DNA from: Callorhinus ursinus
Taxonomy: Eukaryota; Chordata; Mammalia; Carnivora; Otariidae
Assembly (NCBI RefSeq): GCF_003265705.1
Contig: NW_020312817.1
Location: 30,281,820-30,345,819 of the forward strand
Reading direction: 5' to 3'
DNA length: 64,000 nucleotides
How positions within the stretch are numbered: the first letter of the stretch is position 1; each line of letters opens with the position of its first letter. The position numbers were made by a program, and so were the translations under genes. The notes under the pieces were generated by a model. That model saw nothing but the letters and a program-made list of their open reading frames with translations. It had not been told where the DNA came from and did no database searches. This document shows positions 1 through 11,986 of this stretch, one piece after another.

Positions 1-545
1 TGAAATGAGTACCGCCATAGGTGTAGTTAACATCTGTCATCTCATATGGGTGCAATTAAGGGAAAGAAATTTTCTCCTTGTGATGAGAACTCTTAGAATT
101 TATTCTCTTAACAACCTTGCTGTCTGTCCCACAGCAGTGTTAGCTGTAGTCATTATGTCGTAATCACATCCCTAGTGTTTATTCATCTTACAACTGGAAG
201 TATGTACCTTTTGACCACCCTTCTCCAATTCCCATCCTGTCACCACCCCCAACACACCTCTGGTAACCACAAGTCTGATCTCTTTTTCTATGAGTTTTGT
301 GTTTTGTTTGTTTTTTTAGAGTCCACATTTCAATGAGATCGTGTAGTGTTTGTCTTTATTTCACTTAGCCTAATACCTTCAAGGTCCATCCATGTTGTCA
401 CAAATGGTAGGATTTTTTTCATTTTTATGGCTGAATAATATTCTATTGTATATATATAACACAACTTCTTTGACCATTCATCCATCAACGGATACTTAGG
501 TTGTTTCCACGTCTGGGCTGTTGTAAATAATGCTGCCATGAATGT
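1..545 (-). mobile_element. LINE-1 3' end, inverted
   Basis: Read on the - strand, the sequence gives the familiar end region of old L1 elements: GGTTGTTTCCA read as TGGAAACAACC, then AATAGAATATTATTCAGCCAT, then an ACATGGATGGACCTTGAAGG-type motif. It is cut by the window start. The element is old and diverged, with no coding capacity. Confidence 0.7.
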
Positions 546-1384
546 GGCACGCCTGGTTTTTGGAATTAGTTGAAAATAATCTTGAAGGCAAGATGCTTCT
601 GAGATAATCTGTGATGAGCAGAGCTTAAATGAAATAGAGATAAACCGGTAGAAGTACCTGGAAATTCAGTCCATGTCAGCCCACTCCCTGAGGGGAATGG
701 CTTTATTGTGACCACAGAAGCCCCTGGACATGGGACCCATCTGGCCCGCCCTCTGAGCGACTGCGTGGAGCCTGCCGCAGTCCTGTCTGGGGGGCTCCCA
801 GGAGAACGCATCTCGGTCTTCCTTGCCATCACATGGCTACTTTGAATTCTTAATCTTCATTGAATTTAGGAAAATATCTATTTTTTTAACAAAATCAAAT
901 AAGGAACTTCAGTTTCACCCAATATATAGTCAGAGTTCTTGGTTCAACCCATCACCTCCAAGTCATTCAGAGTAGTTACTTTCTTATATCATTTTATAAA
1001 TATTCTTTTAGAAATGATCTCCTACAGTTGCTGAGTCAGCAGTTACATGAACACTGTTATGCTGTAGCTCTGCATTTGATTGTTGGGTGTTTCTTCCATG
1101 GTTTAGTTTTCTTACAGTCTACTTAGATTCTTCAGAATTGAGCCTCTAGCATTTCAGAGAGCACCACACCACATAGCCAGGTACTCTAGAACTGGGCTCC
1201 GATTAAGCTCTTCCCCCTCAGTATCCTCATGTGTGTGTATTTGGGGGTTGGGAGGGGTCAGGTAGATGATGCATGCTCGTGTGTGTGTGTGCGTGCGGAC
1301 AAGATTTCCATTGCTGCCTACTTATCAAAAGTAACTGACATTCATTGTCCAAAAAAAAAAGGTGAAGGGAAAAACTCACCAATT

Positions 1385-1690
1385 CTAATGTAAGTTACTA
1401 TTAACATTTTCATTTCTTTCTAGACAGTTTTTAATTTTCCTCTTTACGTGATGGAGCTTGTACTATACGTGATGCATTTTAATAACTGCCCAGTATTCTC
1501 TCATATGATTTCATTGAATCATTTAAACATTCTCTTATTGTTAGACACAGATTTTTTTCCCTAACTTCTTGTTGTTATAAATAATATTGTGATGAACATC
1601 CACCAGAAAACACTACTTCAGGACTTTTCTGATTTCCTTGGGATAGATTCCTAGAAGGATTATTGGCTCAATGGTATATAAACTCCACAG
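1385..1690 (-). mobile_element. L1-like old fragment
   Basis: Contains the common ancient-repeat wording TTGTTATAAATAATATTGTGATGAACATC and GATAGATTCCTAGAAGGATTATTGGCTCAATGG in pieces. I recognise the pattern as an old L1-type fragment; the family is not assigned. Confidence 0.4.
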
Positions 1691-2059
1691 AGTCACAGGA
1701 AGGGAACCACCAGTTCTGCCGATGACCCCACACGATCCACTTTTTTCCTACCCGAAGCTCCCAGTGACTGAAATTTGTCCTCTCTTACCTTGTTGCACCC
1801 CAAATTTGCTCTGTCCTAGCGGTAGCTTCCTGGTTGTATTCACACAGAGAGGCCTAAGAGTTGGAGGATCGATCACTGCATTAATAATCGCTTACTAATC
1901 CATTGGAATATCTGTTCAGTAAGGCCTGACCAGGTCCCTCACAAACTCCCCATTTATTGCTTAAAGCAGTGAAATGACTCATCTATTGGAATTACCTCTG
2001 CCCAGCCTCCTGTGCAAGAAGGGTTGTCCTTCCTCAGCATCCATATCCTGACAGCTGTC

Positions 2060-2680
2060 TCTCAGAAATCTCTCAAATCTTGCCTTGCCTGTCGGCCTCC
2101 ATCCACGCTGCCCTAACCGAGCCCACATCACATCCCCATGACCAGTATCCTCAACTTCCTTTCCCCATCTTGTCCTCCATGTTGCCCTTTTCTAGAGCTC
2201 TCTTCTTACCATTAAAGCTGCTAAGGTCCCTCCTGTCCTCTACAGGAAGGAATCTCAATACGTCCGTTGTTACTCAAGGCCCCTTACCATCTGACCCCAG
2301 CTTCACCTCCAGCCACAGTGCATGTGTGTGCGCGCACACACTCTCTCTCTCCATTCTGACACTCTCACTGCCCTTCCAGTGTGGCAAGCTGTTGGACACA
2401 CCGTCTTCTGCTTGGAATGCCCTCCCCACAGCTTTGTCTTCTGCTGGTCCCTCCAAGTGAAATGCGAACACCGAGTCCTGAGTCATGCCTTTCCCAGCCC
2501 CCCGGCAGTTAGTTGCTTTGCCCTCCGTGTTAAACTCACAGGAACAGTGGTTGCTGTGTTGTTCTGTGGTGAAGTGTCCAGTTCCCCAAGCCTGTTCCAC
2601 CATGTCTCTGCAGTCCTGGGTCAGGGTCGTGGTCATGCCTTCTTTCCCACTAAAGAGAAGAGTCTGTAGAATCAACGAAT
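2060..2680 (+). mobile_element. L2-like LINE remnant
   Basis: Shows the degraded L2 3'-region pattern, with TGCTTGGAATGCCCTCCCC and a following TCCAAGTGAAATGCGAACACC resembling the L2 3' consensus. Long open frames here are by-products of composition. Confidence 0.4.
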
Positions 2681-4430
2681 GAATGTCTTTATAATGTTCA
2701 ACATATCATGATTATTCTTAGTATCAGTGCAATTTTTCACAGAATTTTAGCCTCATAAGTAGGAGTAGCATTAATTAATTAAATATCTTAAGATGTCTCT
2801 TTGCCTAGATCCTGAGAAAATACAAACCAGTGCTTGGCCTTGACTCATACCCCTTTTTATGAAGTCCCCATCCTTCCTGAGTTCATGCCTACAGTTCATT
2901 CCCTCACTCCTTTTCTCTGAGGGGACTGGCCAAGACACCTTTGGGAGGAAAAGCACAGCAGAAAGTGCTGGACAAGATGGGCGAGGAGTTTAACCTTCTC
3001 TCTTCTAAGGTCCTTGCACAGTAATCCATTATTCAAATTTTTTGCCATGATATTGGTCCATCAGAGGAGCTGTTACAAGGTTTATGTAAAATATAATCAG
3101 TGATATTGCTTTATGAAGAGGCTTCCTTTCATAAAGAAGTCTCTGCATAATAGACTCTCGATTTGATGGCACATCTAATGTCCTCAATGAGAAGTTGGCT
3201 GGAGGTCAGAATATTACTCGAATTGGGTTCATTAAATGATTGTACTGAGCCATTTGACATGTGCATTTGAGATATCTTAATGAAGTTGCCTCCCCTGAGG
3301 ACTAGGCTAGGCAGAAACCAGGGGTTTGGTTCGAAAGCCTCCAGTTAAGTTTTTAAGCTTAACCATCAGTGCACCAGAAAACTTTCTGTGGAACATTGAG
3401 AAAGCGAAGTACGTTTTTTCATAGATAATGAGAAAGCATTTCTGTTCACAACTAGAACTTCCTGTGATTACTCGCTATCCCTTGTTGAACTCAGGCAGCA
3501 GTCCTGAGAGAAACCAGGAAGAAATGTTGAGAAACGGAGAGATTGTGCATTCTAACACTTGACCTGCTTATAGAACTCTGCAGTGGGCTGAGACACAGCT
3601 ATGGAAATACAACACATTAGAGTAATAGGACATTCTCAGTGCCATTCAGTAAGGTGCATGTGCTTGAGTAATTGGGTAAGAAGAGAACATGGACGCCAAA
3701 AACAGATAAGAACATTTCTGTCTTCAGTGAGCCCCCTCTGGAAAAATTCAGCAGGAAGCTTTGAGCTGGGTCTCCACAGACAGCAGATTCTAGCCACCTT
3801 GGAGCAGGTGGCTGCAGGTTGGGGTTGCTCGGAGAACATGGCACCTGATGCCCACACGTTTCTCCTCACTCCTGCAGGCATCCTGGGCTCCATCCTCTGT
3901 GTCTGGGCAATAAACACTGCCTCCATTAGAGCTTCCCAAGTGCCTTCCAGAAGGAAGAACCCTGAGCCCCTAACATCACTCCTTTCCTAAGGAACTTTCC
4001 TTCCAGATTCCTTTATAGTTTTTTAATTATCGGTGACCAGTGGTCAGTAGAGCTGCCTTTAGAATCTGAGCATAAAATTTCCCCAGGTTGGTAGGAGTCA
4101 TCCAGTTATTGGCCTGTCCAGTGACGAGGAAGTGATGACCCCCATTTCCCCGTTGGTCTGCCCCATCTCTGTGGGGCACTGTGGCCTCTCTTTGAGCCAC
4201 CGTTCTTGAGCTCTGGGGAGAAGGACTGGCTGTAAAATGTGACCACTCATTATAAGTTCAGGTAAAACCAGGAGGCGGCATTGAGTCCAAGAGAAGAAAG
4301 AAACTTTCTAGAAAAAAGTTGGGGGAGGGAGGAAATGAGGATGGCAAGAGAGACTGGAGAAGAAAGAAGAGCAGAGGGTTTTAAACTGTAAATTCTTACA
4401 ACAGTAACTCTTAAAAATATATTATTGTCA

Positions 4431-4625
4431 GGGGCACCTGGGTGGCTCAGTCGGTTAAGACTCCAGCTGTTGGATTCGGCCCAGGTCATGATCTCTTGGT
4501 CTGAGATCAAGCCCCGCTCAGTGTAAGGCTCCGCGCTCAGCACAAAATCTGTTTCAGGGTCTCTCCTTCTCTGCCTTCCTCCTCCCACTTGCACTCTCAG
4601 TTTGTCTCTAAAATAAAATCTTAAA

Positions 4626-4634
<9 letters not shown>
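4431..4634 (+). mobile_element. CAN-SINE (tRNA-Lys-derived)
   Basis: Head GGGGCACCTGGGTGGCTCAG, a tRNA-derived body with box-B-like GATCAAGCCCC, a CT-rich middle, and a tail AAAATAAAATCTTAAAA ending in an A-run that passes into a TA microsatellite. TATTGTCA at the left and TATAGTCA after the TA tract may be the altered target-site duplication. Confidence 0.9.
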
Positions 4635-4656
<22 letters not shown>

Positions 4657-4690
4657 TAGTCAAAAAATATGTATATATATATATATATAG
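4635..4690. repeat. Double (TA)n microsatellite at a SINE tail
   Basis: Two TA tracts (4635-4658 and 4669-4689), separated by GTCAAAAAATATG and followed by nearly the same end (TATAGTCA, TATAGTGA). The duplication suggests slippage of the SINE tail. Confidence 0.85.
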
Positions 4691-5194
4691 TGAAAAACCA
4701 TAGTTGGCTGGAAAAATGGATTGAACTGAAGTGAGGTTGTTTCTAAAGTAGAAATGCCTTTGTTGACTAGAGGGAAACACACCCCGCGTCACTGAAGAAT
4801 GAAGGAAGTGGTTGTGTCGCCGCTGATGCCCCCTTGTTCCCAGTGACGCGCCACGGTCATTCCTGACTACTCCCCTGAATCACTTACAAAAAGATTAACT
4901 GAAAGTAGGAATTTCATGAAATGTCTCTGTAAATATACTCAGCTGGACTTTTTATCCCCTTCCACGTAAAACCTCTGAACGTGTCTCTACCTCTTTGTAT
5001 TTGGGTTTTTCTCGTGTCGTGGGTTCCCCGGCCACCCAGTGTGAACGAATCCGCGTTTTTTGCAGTGACGATCTAGTGACACTTGCCCAGTGGGTCCCAA
5101 TTCCCCCCTGGCCGTACCCGTCCCTGCCCGGCGTTCGTCTCCACGGCCCTTGGTCCCGTCCCGCGACTCCACCCTGTGCTGTTCTGTCCCCTAG

Positions 5195-5389
5195 AAGACA
5201 CGACCCCGAGGAAGGCGGTGTGCCGCTTCAGCGGGAAGGCGTACGCCGACGAGGAGCGGTGGGACATAGACAGCTGCACGCACTGCTACTGCCTACAGGG
5301 CCAGACGCTCTGCTCCACCGTCAGCTGCCCCCCTCTGCCCTGCGTCGAGCCCATCAACGTGGAAGGAAGCTGCTGCCCGATGTGCCCAG
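5195..5389 (+). CDS. CRIM1: CRIM1 exon encoding the last von Willebrand C domain
   Basis: The exon starts after a TGTCCCCTAG acceptor and ends CCCAG|GTACC. It is 195 nt, opening with the last two bases of a split Glu codon and closing one base into the next, so it is symmetric (phase 1-1). The peptide runs from EDTTPRKAVC to SCCPMCP and carries ten cysteines in the VWC/chordin CR spacing: C-x16-C-x2-C-x1-C, then the SCC and MCP end motif. This is an extracellular, disulfide-bonded ligand-binding module. GC content is clearly higher than in the flanking introns. By order it should be the sixth and last VWC repeat of the protein. Confidence 0.95.
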
Positions 5390-6739
5390 GTACCCCAGCC
5401 GGCGGCGCGGGTGGCGCATGAAGCCGGAGCAGCTCCAAGCCGGTTCCGCAGGCTCGCAGGGCCCAAGCAGTGTGTGGGCCCAGCTGGGGTCTCCCCGTGA
5501 AGAGATGGGGGGCAGGGGTGCGGGGATAACTTGAGAGAGTGACATCAGGGGGCGTGCCTGATTGTGGATCCCTGCTAGAATTGCTCTGCTTCTTCCCATT
5601 TGTGTTCTCTAAATACTAGTGGGAGCACAAGCCTGAGGGCCGTACCGGACTCTTGACCATACCTGTGCTGTCTGGGTGGCACGGTGTCGTGCGTGCTGGA
5701 CTAGCCCGAGATGGGACACGGTAGGGGACCGCTTCACAGCCATCACAAGGTGACTGTACACCAGAGCCAGAATGGAACAGCTGTGTTTAAAGAGTACGGC
5801 TCTGTTCAGTCTTGTTCAGTTCATCAGTCCCAGCAGTACCCAGGTTGTCCCGGGCTGCCTGCCCCCAAGCCCTCTGGCCAACGCCATCTCTTCCTATGGA
5901 GACCCCAGCCGGCAGCCGTGGAACCCCACGCCTGAGCCTCCCCCCCACATCCACCCTTCATGTCCGCTCAGCAGCCCACCTCCAAGTCTCAAACCTCAGC
6001 CCCCCACCCCACTGCTGCCCAGATCTCTCCCCCCCCATCCCACCCCAGGCCTTCCCCTTCCTTCCCTATGTCTCATGCCCTAGTTCCTCTGCCCCTCGTC
6101 CCAGAAATGCAGGGCCTGAGCCCTCCGCAGCACAGCCTGGGCCGCATTCCAGACCCCCAGCCCTAAACACACAGACTCCACCGGCAGTCCAGACCGCAGA
6201 GCGCCTGCACTCTAGGAGTGAGTCAGGATCCTTTCCATCTTCACCTTGCTGCATTATGTTAGAGAATCTTGTTCCGTGCGATGCAGGAAGCTCGGGGTCC
6301 TGCCAGCCATGCATCTATATACCATGTGGCCGTAAATGGGACAGTCACTTAAGCCCCAAGCGTTGCATTGTGTGCACTCATTGACCTTTTGCTGAAAATG
6401 TCCACTTCTCGAGACCCTGTAAAGGCTGGGATGTTCTGCCCGCTCAGGAGGCTGAGCCCTTTTCAGAGCCTTCACTTGGGTGCTCTTCCTGCTTGTCTCG
6501 TGGGCCTCGTGTAAGGCATAGATGGAGAGTCAGGTTCTCTCTGCTGGTTTATCACTCCGTCTGCACCCAGTGGAAAATGAAATCCCTGAGGGTCACGCAA
6601 AGAACAAGGAAAACCATGTATTTCTCACGGGAGCTGGTTTGTCTGCTCCACACCACCTGTCTCACGAGCTCCGTACCCAACTTCCCAGTAAGATGCTTCT
6701 GAGGTACAAATGGTGAGACTTAACCTTTTGTATTAAGCA

Positions 6740-7800
6740 GAGACTCGCTTAGTGCCCACTGTGCACCAGCCTCTCCGAGGCACTGGGGGGACCGCAGAAA
6801 ATTCAACAGAGCACCGTCCACACGGAGCTCACGTTTTCGTGGGGAGGGACAGGTAGCAAACAAGAAATGAGAAAGAGACAGCACCCAGGGTGAGGCCAAG
6901 GACTATGGCACAAAGCGTAGCCAGTCGGGGCAAAGGAGAAGGGGCCTGTGGTTTTGTTTGAACAGATGACGTTTAGGAGACCCAGAAGAACAGAGGACTC
7001 CCAGGGAAGAGGCAGAACCCTCTGGGTATAGACAGGGCAGAGCCCTGGGCTGGGAACGCACGGTGCCTGTTGAAAGACAGCCCGGAGACCTGTGTGGATG
7101 GGCCCTGGGAGCAGGAGGGTCAGGCGAGTGGAGAGGCCACCAGGAGCTGAAACCTGTGGTCTCTCAGCGGGGGGCAGGGTTTTACTGAGTGGGAGAGAAA
7201 CATCGGAGGGTCTTAAGCCAAGGAGGGAAGCTGTGTGACTTCCCCTTTCACGGGATGTCTCTGTTGCTGGGTTGAGCATAGACCCTGGGATGTGGAGGCA
7301 AAGAGTAGTCGGAGGCTTTCCCAGTAATGTAGGTGGCCACCAGTCGTGACTCTGGAGGCAGGAGGAGTGGCCGGGCTTGGATTCTGTTGTGAGGGAACAA
7401 TCAGTAGGATTTAGTGGTTTGTAAGCCTTGGGATTGGGTAACGAGATCCCCCAGGGAGTGAGTGTGGTGGAGAAGGGCTGCCATGACTGAGCCCAGAGAC
7501 CCTCCAACTTTGGGAGACCAGGCAGGGGACGAGGGCCTGGCAGAGGAAACAGAGAAGGAGGCACAGTGACGTGGGAGGAGCCCGTGAGCTGTGTCCCAGC
7601 AGCCAGGAGGACCTGGGCCGGGGCTGGGGGCGCCGTCAGGTCCTCGCAGGAGATGCAGAAACTGATCGTTGTCGTTTAGGCTTGTCCTCATCGCCCTGAC
7701 CAGAGCCGTTTCGGCACAGTGGTGTGGAGGCAAAGTCTAAGGAGGGTGCCTTCAGAAGGGCAGGGGAGGGTGAATTGGAGATGCTGGTTATCAGCCCTGT
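6740..7800 (+). mobile_element. Old mammalian repeat-like region, family not assigned
   Basis: Wording such as ACTGTGCACCAGCCTCTCCG, ACGGAGCTCACGTTTTCGTG and, further on, CAGAGCCGTTTCGGCACAGT resembles a widespread ancient interspersed repeat with long G- and A-rich stretches. A 254-codon open frame on the other strand is explained by this composition. Confidence 0.35.
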
Positions 7801-8534
7801 TACACGGTTCACAAGTGAGACTGCTGTCAGGGGGAGTGGTCTTGCAGGTTTCCCCAGGATTTGACCCTGACCTTGCAGGACAGGTGGGCTCTCTTTACTG
7901 GAGTGAAATGAAGAGCGTAGACGCCATCCTTTGTTCGGGTGGGGAGGCTCATGTTTGAGCGGGTGAAGGACATGGTCACATAGGTGCTTTGGGAGGATTA
8001 ATAGGTGATGTGTAGGAGGGACCAAAGCAGGGGGAGACCAGAGGCCGGGACAGCCGTAACTCACATGGCAGACGTCCCAGGTGTGTGACAACAAGACCCC
8101 CAAATCCAGGTGACAGTCCTAGGAATAGAGGTCAAGAGACACTGTCCTTGGTTTGTGACTTTAAGAAAGAAGAGAGTGCATATATACCATCCTTGTTCAT
8201 TATGAAAGATTTCTCCAGGGACTTCTCAGTTAGGATTTACTATTGGATTGAAATTTAATTTCTGTAACTCTCCTTTCTGCATCTGATGTACTATTAATGA
8301 ATCATTTCTCCATGTTCTCTCTAAGCAAACTTTGCAATCAGTCATGCTTTGCCACCTTGCATTTGATTGTGTCCTTCCAAGGAAGGTGGGTTCCTGCCCT
8401 GTTCTCACTGGCTCACTGTGTGATCTTAGTCCGGAATCTTCACTGAAGTGCCAGGCTTCCATTTCTCATCTCGATAGTTCCTGCTACCTCGCGTTGCCCC
8501 CTGTACATACTGACTGCCGGTCTGGCTAGCCTCA

Positions 8535-8700
8535 CCCTTTACAAAGCACTTTCCCCTCTGCTGTCTTAGGATATGAGGACAAAACCTGTGAGCTGGTTCG
8601 TACTTGTCCCATTTTACAGAAGAAACCGAGGCTCGGGGAAGTTAAGTGGATTCTCCGAGGTCACGCCACTAGTTGGCAGACTTGGGCATTCTGGTCCTAA
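8535..8700 (+). mobile_element. MIR SINE remnant
   Basis: TTTACAAAGCACTTTCCCC, CCATTTTACAGAAGAAACCG and AGGTCACGCCACTAGTTGGC are the distal MIR landmarks. Confidence 0.7.
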
Positions 8701-9795
8701 GTTGACTTCAGGTTCCATCTCCCCAAAAATGGTGCCTCAGCTTGTAAACCCCAAGCATCCTGCCCCCCCCCCCCATATTCCAGGAGAGGACATTTCAGGT
8801 AAGGTGGCTCTTACAACTGTCCAGGTGCCTCTGAAAGTAAAATATTTCCCCAGTAAGGGGCCTTGGGGGTGCCTCTGAAGTTCCAAACGTATTTGACCAC
8901 AGGAGTAAGTCTTCACTATGACCACATGCCCGTGATCCACGTGGCCTGGCCAGATGTAGTTTTGTGTCTGCAATGCCAACCAGCTGTGAAGGGCTGTGAC
9001 AGTAAATGGCAGAAGGGCTGTATGTGAGAGCTGGGGTCAGACGCAGGCCTTGGCCATGGAGGCCCTGGGTCTAGGCATGGAAAGAGCGTAGCTCCCACAC
9101 TTTTTGTTTGTCCAAATCTTTTTTTTTTTTTTTTTTTTTGGCCAAAAGATGTATCCTTTTTGGCAAAACTGCTCAGAGACAGCATCCCTTGTAAGTTCAC
9201 ATTAAAGGGAAATGACCCTTGGGTGTGAGGGCTCCAAACTAGAGCTCTGAGTATTTTGTGATGAAGAAGGAGATGTAGGTGGACTTCAGTCCAAGCCGTA
9301 CTGAGTTCAGTGGAGCAGACCCGTACCCAGGGCAGGCTGTGAGCCACTCAGTGGGGAGGGGCCCACAAGGGCAGACTGGTCTTGCTCATGGCTGCCTCCC
9401 CAAAACGTGGGCCAGTGACGCGCTCAGGAAGTATTTGTGGACAGGGGTGATATAATTAATCCCCATGTGGGACCTCCTTCCTGACCCAGGGCACACCCTT
9501 CTACCTTCCCCACTGCTGCCAAGCAGAGCCTTCCTAAGCACCTGGGGGAGGAGGACTCCCCTGTCCGGTCTGCTGTGTGTGGGGTTTCCCTTGCAATCTA
9601 CCATGTGCAGATAGGCGGTGCGAGGATTTCAAGCCTGCTGCTCTGCCGCTCTCACCCAGGAAGGCCCTGAGGTGAAGCAGAACCAATCCCAGCTCTGGGG
9701 ACCTCTGTGGGGGCTTTGGCTGCTTAGCCGTCCACACAGCTAGGTCTGGTGAATAGATCTCACTTTGGCCTTTTCTGCTGAGCTCCCTGACACCC

Positions 9796-9820
9796 GGGGG
9801 CGGGGGGGGGGGGGGGGGGG
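9796..9820. repeat. Poly-G run (G5-C-G19)
   Basis: 25 bases with a single C, in a CRIM1 intron. The run length may be affected by sequencing error. Confidence 0.85.
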
Positions 9821-10242
9821 CCCTGTTGTGACGCAAAGGTTCGGTGCTGTGTGGACCCTTAGGGGAGGCGCTCAGAGGTGCTGTGGCATTGAAAGATGTC
9901 ACCTAAATGTCAAGGTCACTTTTCTTTCCAGACTCTTTCAGGAAATTCGTATCACATAATCAGGGTTTCTCCGTGGGTGAACTAAACACCATGCCCTACA
10001 CACCCACCCCAGAATCACCCACCATGGGCCTACAGAATCATGACCTGTGAGAATCAGCACATTTTATAAGCCCTTCAGGTGATTGAGAGAGGACAGGAAA
10101 GTTTGAGTCATTGGTTTCACTCCACCGGCCCCTGCTTCCATAAATAACACTGTCAGTAAATTCTCTTTTTAATTCTAGAGGTTTTGGGTATCTTTTTGAA
10201 ACTGTAAGTGTCTAGGCCTTGCCTTGTCTGAGGTGCCAAACG

Positions 10243-10519
10243 CTGAGCACTCGAAAGTCCCTATATAACTTTTGACTCCCCCAAAACTTAACTACTAATA
10301 GCCTCCTGTTGACCAGGAGCCTTACCAATATCATAGAGAGTCGATTAACACATACTTTGTATGTTATATGTGTTACATTCTTACAACAGAGTAAGCTAGA
10401 GAAAAGAGAATAGTAAGAAAATCATAAGGAAAAGTACAATTACAGTACTGTACTGATAAAGCCCACTTATAAGTAGACCCATGCAGTTCAGACCCGTGTT
10501 GTTCAAGGTCAGCTGTATT
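10243..10519. mobile_element. Tigger-like DNA transposon remnant
   Basis: Contains ACTTAACTACTAATAGCCTC, TCGATTAACACATACTTTGT, ACAGTACTGTACTG and the end CCGTGTTGTTCAAGGTCAGC, a common mammalian mariner/Tigger-type repeat as I remember it. The exact subfamily is not claimed. Confidence 0.55.
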
Positions 10520-10594
10520 TAAGAAAGAAAGCAGAAGACTCAGGGACAAAGGCCAAAATAACTTTATTCCTGGGGCACCAGAAGACCCAGGCCG

Positions 10595-10700
10595 TGGCGT
10601 CACAGAACCAGATTTGAATCCCAGCTTTACCAGTTCCTGGACGCATCATCTTGGGCAATTCACTTAACCTCTCTGACTTCCTTCCCAGGCAAGAACTCCG
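10595..10700 (+). mobile_element. MIR SINE remnant
   Basis: AGATTTGAATCCCAGCTTTA and TTGGGCAATTCACTTAACCT are the central MIR core words. Confidence 0.7.
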
Positions 10701-11863
10701 TTAACACACAGCGGAAGCAGAGCAAACACTCTCTTCCCTGTCATTTCCCCTTCTCTCTACTTCATCTTATGGTTTACTTCTTGAAAGGCAGGTAACCACA
10801 GGATAGACAGCAGTCACTGTGAGCAGGGGATTGTTAGTTCTATTATAACTTGTACTTTATATATTTTATTTTGGACTCAGTTGGGCTACTAGTGAATATT
10901 TAGTATTACCAATGTTGAGTAACCTTATAAAAATGAGTTTAATAATATGGCAGGATCTGGCCAAAAGGAGCTATATGGTTGATGCAGACTTTTGTGTCAC
11001 CTTTTGAAAATAGGGGTTCTCAAAAACTATTTATTCAAAATGTTAACCAGATGAGGAAAGGATATATAAATATATTTGTTCTGAGCCAAAGAAAACTCTG
11101 AACTTTTTAAACTGGTCCCTTTTAGAACTTAGCTTTAAAAAGAAAAAAAGGGAAAAAACCCTGATATTTGGGACAAAGAATATTGTTCTTCTTAGAGGGT
11201 CTGGTTTCATGTTGTAGCATCTTACTGATCAGAGTGCCTACGTGCTCAAGTTAGATAATGGAACTGTATTTACTGAAGATCATCTTTTAGTCTACAGGGT
11301 TCCAGTGGTAACAAAGCAGACATTTTATACTTGAGCCAGGCCACATCTCGTCAGGTCTGCCTACATTCTGTTCCCATTTAGGGGAAGTGACTGGAGGGGA
11401 AATGCCTAAGAAATGTCATGAAGAGTGAAAGATGCTTTTACTTTTTCACTTCCTGGGATATATTATATATAAATGATTCAACATTCATGGATTAAAGAGA
11501 AACCGTTATTAAGGTATAGTATTTAGCTGATGGAAAGTAAAAGAAATCCAATTCAGCCAGTCCCTATCAGCTTGCACAAAACTGCATGGCCAACACCATT
11601 TGACATGAAAAAGCAGAGCTTCTGACCCTGGTACGGGAGAAAACTTTCTCTCCCTTTTTTACATGGTCATAAGACCTGTTTGCCGTGCTTGCAAAGGTAG
11701 TGACTCTCTAGCAGTAGGTGATATAAATGCAGAAACTGGATCTTTCATGTCCCAGGACGTATTGTACTGAATTGAATGCACCATCCATTTGGATTGAGGA
11801 AACAAAAGTCAAGAGTAAGTAGCTCCTCCATCACCTCTTATGAAAAATGTCCCTTTCTTTTAG

Positions 11864-11986
11864 AAATGTATGCCCCAGAACCAACCAATATACCCATTGA
11901 GAAAACGAATCACCGTGGAGAGATTGACCTAGAGGTTCCCTTGTGGCCGACACCCAGTGAAAATGACATTATCCATCTCCCCAGAG
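11864..11986 (+). CDS. CRIM1: CRIM1 exon encoding the extracellular juxtamembrane stalk
   Basis: The 123-nt exon follows a good polypyrimidine tract (CCCTTTCTTTTAG) and ends CCCAGAG|GTAAGT, a near-consensus donor. It is phase 1-1 and encodes E-MYAPEPTNIPIEKTNHRG followed by EIDLEVPLWPTPSENDIIHLPR. The segment has no cysteines and is rich in Pro, Glu and Asp, as expected for a linker between the last VWC repeat and the membrane. Because the exon is symmetric, skipping it would keep the frame and simply shorten the stalk. Confidence 0.94.

Larger units (their letters stand above)
1..5194 (+). other. CRIM1: CRIM1 intron (5' part outside window)
   Basis: Intronic sequence up to the acceptor at 5194. 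It holds an inverted L1 3' end (1-545), an L1-like segment (about 1385-1690), an L2-like segment (2060-2680), a CAN-SINE with a TA microsatellite tail (4431-4690), and otherwise sequence I do not recognise. GC content rises sharply over the last 250 bases before the exon. Confidence 0.7.
5390..11863 (+). other. CRIM1: CRIM1 intron between the VWC and stalk exons
   Basis: A 6.5 kb intron. It contains a cytosine-rich stretch (5935-6060), an old mammalian repeat-like region (6740-7800), MIR remnants (8535-8700, 10595-10700), a T21 run at 9119, a G19 run at 9802 and a Tigger-like element (10243-10519). The remainder is not recognisable to me. Confidence 0.7.

Noticed and set aside
4250..4792. A 180-codon - strand open frame
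   Set aside because: It runs across an inverted CAN-SINE and the TA microsatellite (YIYIYIY run), so it is not a gene.
5935..6380. Several overlapping Pro-rich open frames as an alternative CRIM1 exon
   Set aside because: The cytosine-rich tract alone produces the frames; no cysteine pattern or conserved splice phase is present.
6803..7564. A 253-codon open frame on the - strand
   Set aside because: It lies in an old repeat-like, G/A-rich region, has no recognisable domain and sits in a CRIM1 intron; base composition explains it.
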